A DNA stretch of 64,000 bases from Metridium senile (Eukaryota > Cnidaria > Anthozoa > Actiniaria > Metridiidae): contig OX459096.1 of NCBI GenBank assembly GCA_949775045.1, forward strand, positions 36,627,316 to 36,691,315. Reading direction: 5' to 3'. The notes below the pieces were generated by a model, which was given only the letters and a program-made list of their open reading frames with translations, did no database searches and was not told the origin of the DNA. Positions 58,490-64,000 of this stretch are shown here, piece after piece (position 1 is the first letter of the stretch; the number at the start of each line of letters is the position of its first letter). The translations under genes and the position numbers were made by a program.

Positions 58490-61400
58490 ATGATCTGGAG
58501 AAGAGTATTGCTGCTCGTAGTTGGAGTCTTCTTGTTAGCAGGTAAGGTCGACCCCTTTATTCTGCCTCGATAATTTGACGTGAACTATGAACGGAAAAGA
58601 AAGTTCTCTTTTTCTTTTCGTTTTACACTAAAGAGCATTTAAGGATAGTGAATGATTATTATAATGCTTTGTTAAAATGAAACTAGTATATATAGCAGCA
58701 GTTAAAGTAGTGCCGGGGTTGATGCTTGTTTTTAAATAAACAATTGAAGAAAATGGAAAAACACAGCAAATAAACTTGTGATGTCTAGGGATGTTATTGA
58801 ATTAAATGAATTCCAACTTGTTTTTGTTTTTCAAAGTGTTTATATACATTATATGTGAACTTAGTTTTAATTTAATTAAAGCTCATATAGTAATTAAAAA
58901 ATGTGTATGTGATCACTTTGTTGCTAAGATGTTTCTTCGTCATATTGTAGAAATACGGCCAAAGTCATCATTGATGGTAAATGGAATGCCGATCAACAAA
59001 ACGATTGTTGGTAATTACGGGGTTATGGGTACCACAGATGAAGAGGATAGCGCAAAATGGGGAAACGACCAGCAAAAACTATATAAAGATATGGAATCGA
59101 AATGGAATCAAATGACAAATGATGGAGGGAGTGGTTTAGGGAACGGTCAGGTTAATGCTATTAAATCTGGTAATAAGAGACAAATGACATATATCGTGCA
59201 AACGACTTATCATGACCAAACTACAGATAATATCATCAATCAAGCTGTCAATCAAGCGGTACAGGAAAGTAGGACAAGTCCGCCACCCATGCCAGCGTCG
59301 TTACCAAAAAGTACTTATCCTTGGCCGACTAGCCCAGTAACCTACCTACCTAAAATAATCATTCCTGCAATTAAACAAGAATCAAAGGTTCAGAATATTG
59401 TCGTCCCTGGAAAAGGAGGCGGTAATGTTGCTTCTACTAAAGTAAACGTCACTGGTGTAACTGGACAAAACCTGTTAGTGCAGACTTCCCAAGCGGGCTC
59501 TGACGCCAGTACAGATCCAAACAACCACAATTATAATATATCCAAACCCTTACCTGGCCATCCGGCGGCTTTAAATTTAACAGGGACAGCGTCTAGTATC
59601 AACATTGTGGATACAACTAATAATCCTCCAATTAACGCTGGACAGCAACAAGGGATAAACAACCAGTCACAAACAAGCCAACCGCAGCAGCAACAAGGAC
59701 TATCAACAGCTTCTCCAAATTCTGCAAATGGTCAGCCGGGTCAACCACTAACACAACAACCAGCATCAGTAGCACCTACTCCAAATAAGCAGCAACAAGG
59801 ACTATCAACAGCTTCTCCAAATTCTGCAAATGGTCAGCCGGGTCAATCAACAGCTGCTCCAAATTCGGCAAATGGTCAGCCGGGTCAACCACAAACACAA
59901 CAACCAGCATCAGTAGCGCCTGCTTCAACAGATTCGCTTCAACCAACGTCTGCTTCAACCAACGCAAATGGTCAGCCGAGTCAAGCACAGTCATATCTGC
60001 CAGCATCAGCGCCTGCTTCAACAGATTCGCTTCCACCATTACCATTACCACCTGCCGCAAGCAGTCAGCCGGGTCAATCACAACAACAGCAGCCCGCATC
60101 GCTTACATATCCAACATCTGCTCCCATTGCTTCAAATGGCCAAACAGGACAGCCACAGCCACAGCAACAAGTGTGGAAAACGGAAACAGAAAAAGTGTCT
60201 TCAACATCTTCCTCACTAGACTCACCGCCAACCGTATCAACTCAAACTGATGCCAACACTGGTAATAGTCAACCATCACAACCCCAACAACAACAACAAC
60301 AACAACAACCAGCAACAGCTCCAACATCACCAACACAGCCTACTACGTTAGCAGCTGCTTCAAGCAATATGCCACAGGAACCGAACTTTATCAACCAGCA
60401 GCCACAACCAGCATCACAGACTGATAACAGCCCGACAGTGATATACAGTACTCAAGCAACTGCACCAACCACTCAAGCTCCGGTTAACTCGTATCAGCCA
60501 GCCGTAGAAGCAACAGTAGCTACAAATCTGCAAGGGGCGAATACACAGCCACCTTCAACACCAACCAGAAGTACCGTTCCTAAACCCAACGTAATCCCTA
60601 ATCAGCCCACTATCAACCAGCAAACAAATAGACAAGCAACTGGCAATATTCAACAAGTAAATAATCACACAATTAACAATCAACCAACGAATACTCAACT
60701 AACCAATAACCAACCAGCAGTTTATCAGCCAACCAATAGCCAGCCAGCAAATAATCAGCCAATTAATAACCAGCAAGCAAATATTCAACCAACAAATAAG
60801 CAGCCAGGAAATTATCAGCCAACTAATAATCGGCCAACCAATAACCAGCAAGCAAATAATCAGCCAACCAATAAACAGCAAGCAAATAATCAGCCAACCA
60901 ATAACCAGCAAGTAAATAACCAGCCAACCAATAACCAGCAAGCAAATAATCAGCCAACCAATAAACAGCAAGTAAATAACCAGCCAACCAATAACCAGCA
61001 AGGAAATAATCAGCCAGCAAATAACCAACAAGCAAATAATCAGCCAACCAATAAACAGCAAGTAAATAACCAGCCAACCAATAACCAACAAGGAAATAAT
61101 CAGCCACCCAATAAACAGCAAGTAAATAACCAGCCAATCAATAACCAACAAGGAAATAATCAGCCACCCAATAAACAGCAAGTAAATAACCAGCCAACCA
61201 ATAACCAACAAGCAAATAATCAGCCAACCAATAACCAACAAGGAAATAATCAGCCAGCCAATAACCAACAAGCAAATAATCAGCCAACCAATAACCAACA
61301 AGGAAATAATCATCCAGCCAATAACCAGCAAGCAAAAAATCAGCCAACCAATAACCAGCAAGAAAATAATCAGCCAATAAGCAATCAACCAACCAATAGC

Positions 61401-64000
61401 CAGCAAGCAAATATTAAACCAACAAATAATCAGCAAGTAAATAATCAGCTAACAAATTGCAATATAAGTTCTGGTTTGGTATCATCTGGTCCGGCTAATC
61501 CAGCTGTTTCCTCAGGATCACAAGCCGCGAGTCCTCCTTGCACAAATAAGCAGAATTCGTTTGATATAAGTTTTCATACACATGTACACAACCCACATAA
61601 AACCAAAAACTCTGTACAAATACGACCTGTGCACATTGGACGCGTAGTTACTCAAAACAAAAACGGCGGTCTTATCATAAGCAGTAGCAGCATATATGAA
61701 GTTGGTAACGGATTTCCATTAAACAATGTCGACAACAACTCACTTACTCCTGTTGAAACATCACAAAAGTATCAAAACCAAACTAATCTTCCAAATAGTC
61801 CTCCCTCCTCGGCATATCCTAGCGAACAAAAAACTACAGAATCGACACAACCTGGGGCACCACAACAGTTACCGAAACCTATCACAGTTGCAGCGCCAAC
61901 ACAGGCAACATCATCCTGGATGCCAACATATTCACTTATGAAAAGTGTTCACAAAAATCCAGATTCAGAAAAGGAAACGACAGCTGAGGCTACCATTTCA
62001 GAGATGTTATTTCCTAGACTACCCGACAACCTTCCAATTATGATAATGGAAGACAATGTTTCTCCTAACCCAGTACAATTGATGGATAAAGGAAACTATC
62101 AAGAACCAACACCTGCACCAACTCAGGCAGCTACTAACCCTACTAGTTCGACATCAATGTTTTCACTAGGTTCTAACCCTACTACAGTTGTCGTGAATCC
62201 AACTGCAGGAATAATTACACCAACTCCGTCAACACAACAGTTATCTTTAGAAGGACAAGACAATGACACACAAATTACAGAAGAACCGCTTGTTGAAAAT
62301 GGCACGGCTCAAATTGAAGACATGTCAGCTACTCCACTCGACGAAAGCACTACTACACAGCTTATATCTAGTGAATTCGACATAAATAATAACAATGAAG
62401 TTTTATTCGATAAAAAAGATGGCGAGTCGATGAATAGAGGTAGAGACACAAGTAACATCAATAAACTTGGAACACATACATTAAAAAATCCCACACGAGC
62501 TACATTTTCAAAAGAAACAACGGGAGAGCTCAGAGCAGATTCTTATAAAGGTGTTCAAGACGCCCTTTTGTCTGTAGATATTTCACAACTACGACCTGGC
62601 GAAATTTTAAGTCTACGATTACCCAATAGCCAGGATGGCACTCTATTTAAGGTAAAGGAAATTAAATCTGGCAACAAAGTTTCAAAGTATACAAGTGATG
62701 TCGATACAAGCAGTGAAGACATGTCATCTCATTCCGACAAGAAGCATCTTCTCTACGCAATCATAGAAAAAGTCAAAAACAACAAAGAGTATCGAAACGC
62801 AATGAAAGCGATTTTTACAACAGCAGATAGACGATCTGATAATAAAGATCGCAAAGCAATAAAATTACCAGATAGAGCAATTCTAAAAGATTACGACACC
62901 GACGGAATAGAACAAAAGACTGAGGAAAAATTTTCCAAATTTCTACGAGAAAACACTGCCAAGTCTTCTGGTGATGATATAGAAGGTTCGACTTTGCAAG
63001 AAGAGAGCGGAGAAAAGCCAAGTAAGAAGTCCACTATTCCACTGATAAACAAAAGTTCTAGAAAAGCAAAACAGCAAGACCAAAATGCTGCCAAGAAATC
63101 TAAAGGAACATTTAAAATTACTCTAAAAACTTCAGATGGTGAAAATAGTGACAACAACAAAAAAGAAAATAAATTCGACAAGGAAAAGAAAGAAAATTCA
63201 AAATCAGCTGACAAGTCAAAGGATGGAGAGGAAATGAAGTTCCAGGGTTCTTTCACCGATAACAAAGAGAAAGAAGATCTAGAAGAAAATGACATCAAGA
63301 AAGTGTCTTCATTGAAAAATATGAAGTCTGAGGGACCAGTATCGAGGATGAAACAAAGTAAGGTGATTATAGAGGACGAAAAAGGAAATGTTGTGTACAA
63401 AGGTCCAGTTGATATTGCTGCTCTCAACGAAACAGTAGCCAAAAATAGTACCAATGGCAAAGGGTTCCAGCTCCAGAAAGTTGGTTACAAGGAAGACAAT
63501 ACTATCGATACCGAAGAATCGTTGGTATTAAGCCAAGGCTTAAAGCAAGTCATGCCAAGCAAAAGACAAAAAGGTGACCACAGACGAAAATCTATCTCAA
63601 GGCGGCATAGAAGATCGGTACTCATCGAAGAAAACGACGAAGCAAATGCAGCCAAGAAAACGGAAGGAACTTTTCAATTGACACTGAAGGTGGACGATGT
63701 CAAGAAAAACGAAAATAAAGACAACAAGAATGAAGACAAAGGATCGAGTAATTTCCTTGATAAAAACAAAGAACTTACCTTTAGTGGGAGTTTTACAGAC
63801 AAAGAAGGAAAACAAGAATCAAAAGAAGATAATAAAAAAGAAGAATCTAAGGGAAAAGAAACGGAGAAAGAGCCAAAAGAACAAAAAGAAGAGAAAAAGA
63901 AGGAAAAGAAAGAAAAAGAGGAAAGCGAGGAGAAAAAAAAGAATGAGAAAGAAGAGGAAAAGCAAAAAGAACAGAAAGAAGAAAATGAAAATGAAGAGAA
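58490..64000 (+). CDS. Giant secreted Gln/Asn/Pro-rich repetitive protein, partial at window end
   Basis: Coding exons are 58490-58541 and 58951 to beyond 64000; at least 1,700 residues with no stop. Exon 1 is a signal peptide (MIWRRVLLLVVGVFLLA), donor TTAGCAG|GTAAGG in phase 1, acceptor CATATTGTAG. The regions in order are a non-repetitive N part (MVNGMPINKTIVGNYG...); Pro/Thr/Gln/Ser-rich repeats with a duplicated SPNSANGQPGQ block (about residues 265-340) and poly-Gln; a 10-residue repeat of NQPTNNQQAN type (about 602-848); Thr/Pro/Ser-rich linkers; then a Lys/Glu/Asp-rich part with two copies of a module GTFxxTLK ... GSFTD (about 1403-1455 and 1590-1635). The end is almost pure Lys/Glu. 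Two Cys occur near 855-885. No known domain. Very likely an extracellular scaffold-type protein; function unknown. Confidence 0.82.
59688..60110 (+). repeat. Pro/Gln/Ser-rich coding repeats
   Basis: Blocks built on CAGCAACAAGGACTATC and AATGGTCAGCCGGGTCAA recur several times in frame, encoding QQQGLSTASPNSANGQPGQ-like motifs and QPASVAPAST variants. They are imperfect, so the duplication is older than the tRNA array. Confidence 0.8.
60700..61440 (+). repeat. 30-bp coding repeat, about 24 copies (Asn/Gln decapeptide)
   Basis: The 30-bp period AAT CAG CCA ACC AAT AAC CAG CAA GCA AAT repeats in frame with variants (AAA for AAC, GTA or GGA for GCA). Two repeats fit exactly in 60 bp over long stretches. 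It encodes the NQPTNNQQAN tract of the giant protein. The antisense strand is by chance free of stops. Confidence 0.95.

Noticed and set aside
60699..61436. 245-codon hydrophobic minus-strand frame (multi-span membrane protein look-alike)
   Set aside because: It is the antisense of the Asn/Gln coding minisatellite; hydrophobicity follows from the reversed codons, and there is no flanking gene structure.
62815..63460. Minus-strand Ser/Phe/Leu-rich frames
   Set aside because: Shadows of the Lys/Glu/Asp-rich coding sequence of the giant plus-strand gene.

Overview
This window looks like nuclear DNA of a metazoan, probably a lophotrochozoan such as a mollusc. The clues are spliced genes with GT-AG introns, eukaryotic tRNA genes with internal A and B boxes, a Penelope-like retroelement, and a cluster of secreted low-complexity proteins. 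The base composition looks AT-rich. The species assignment is inference; no sequence here fixes it.

Positions 1 to about 41,340 form one tandem array of 24 units, each 1,593-1,597 bp. The array runs off the left edge of the window. A complete unit carries three tRNA genes: tRNA-Lys(CUU) and tRNA-Arg(ACG) on the plus strand, then tRNA-Arg(UCG) converging on the minus strand. I count 24 Lys, 23 Arg(ACG) and 23 Arg(UCG) genes, 70 in all and nearly identical. Six units (the 6th and the 17th-21st) carry the same 259-bp foldback element at the same TA site. Unit 12 has lost tRNA-Arg(ACG) by an internal deletion of about 652 bp. Unit 22 is split by a Penelope-like retroelement (35,451-37,998) flanked by a 14-bp target-site duplication. 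Unit 24 decays into diverged sequence at the right edge.

Positions 42,065 to 53,540 hold four minus-strand genes. Each is a short signal-peptide exon ending in phase 1, followed by one large exon encoding a repetitive Met/Asn/Gly-rich and Lys/His/Arg-rich protein. A head-to-head plus-strand gene (54,030-56,000, three coding exons) encodes a small secreted protein. A near-perfect tRNA-Arg(ACG) copy and a long AT microsatellite lie in its second intron. A second plus-strand gene starts at 58,490 and is still open at the window end. It encodes a giant secreted protein with Gln/Pro/Ser repeats, a 10-residue Asn/Gln repeat block and a Lys/Glu-rich C-terminal part. These six genes share one architecture and are adjacent, so they probably form a locally duplicated family of extracellular matrix or secretory proteins. 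None has a recognised domain, and no function is assigned.

Smaller features include a degenerate tRNA-Lys pseudogene at 56,777, an 81-nt-arm foldback at 56,571-56,763, and several microsatellites. The overall picture is a tRNA megasatellite colonised by mobile elements, abutting a cluster of low-complexity secreted-protein genes.
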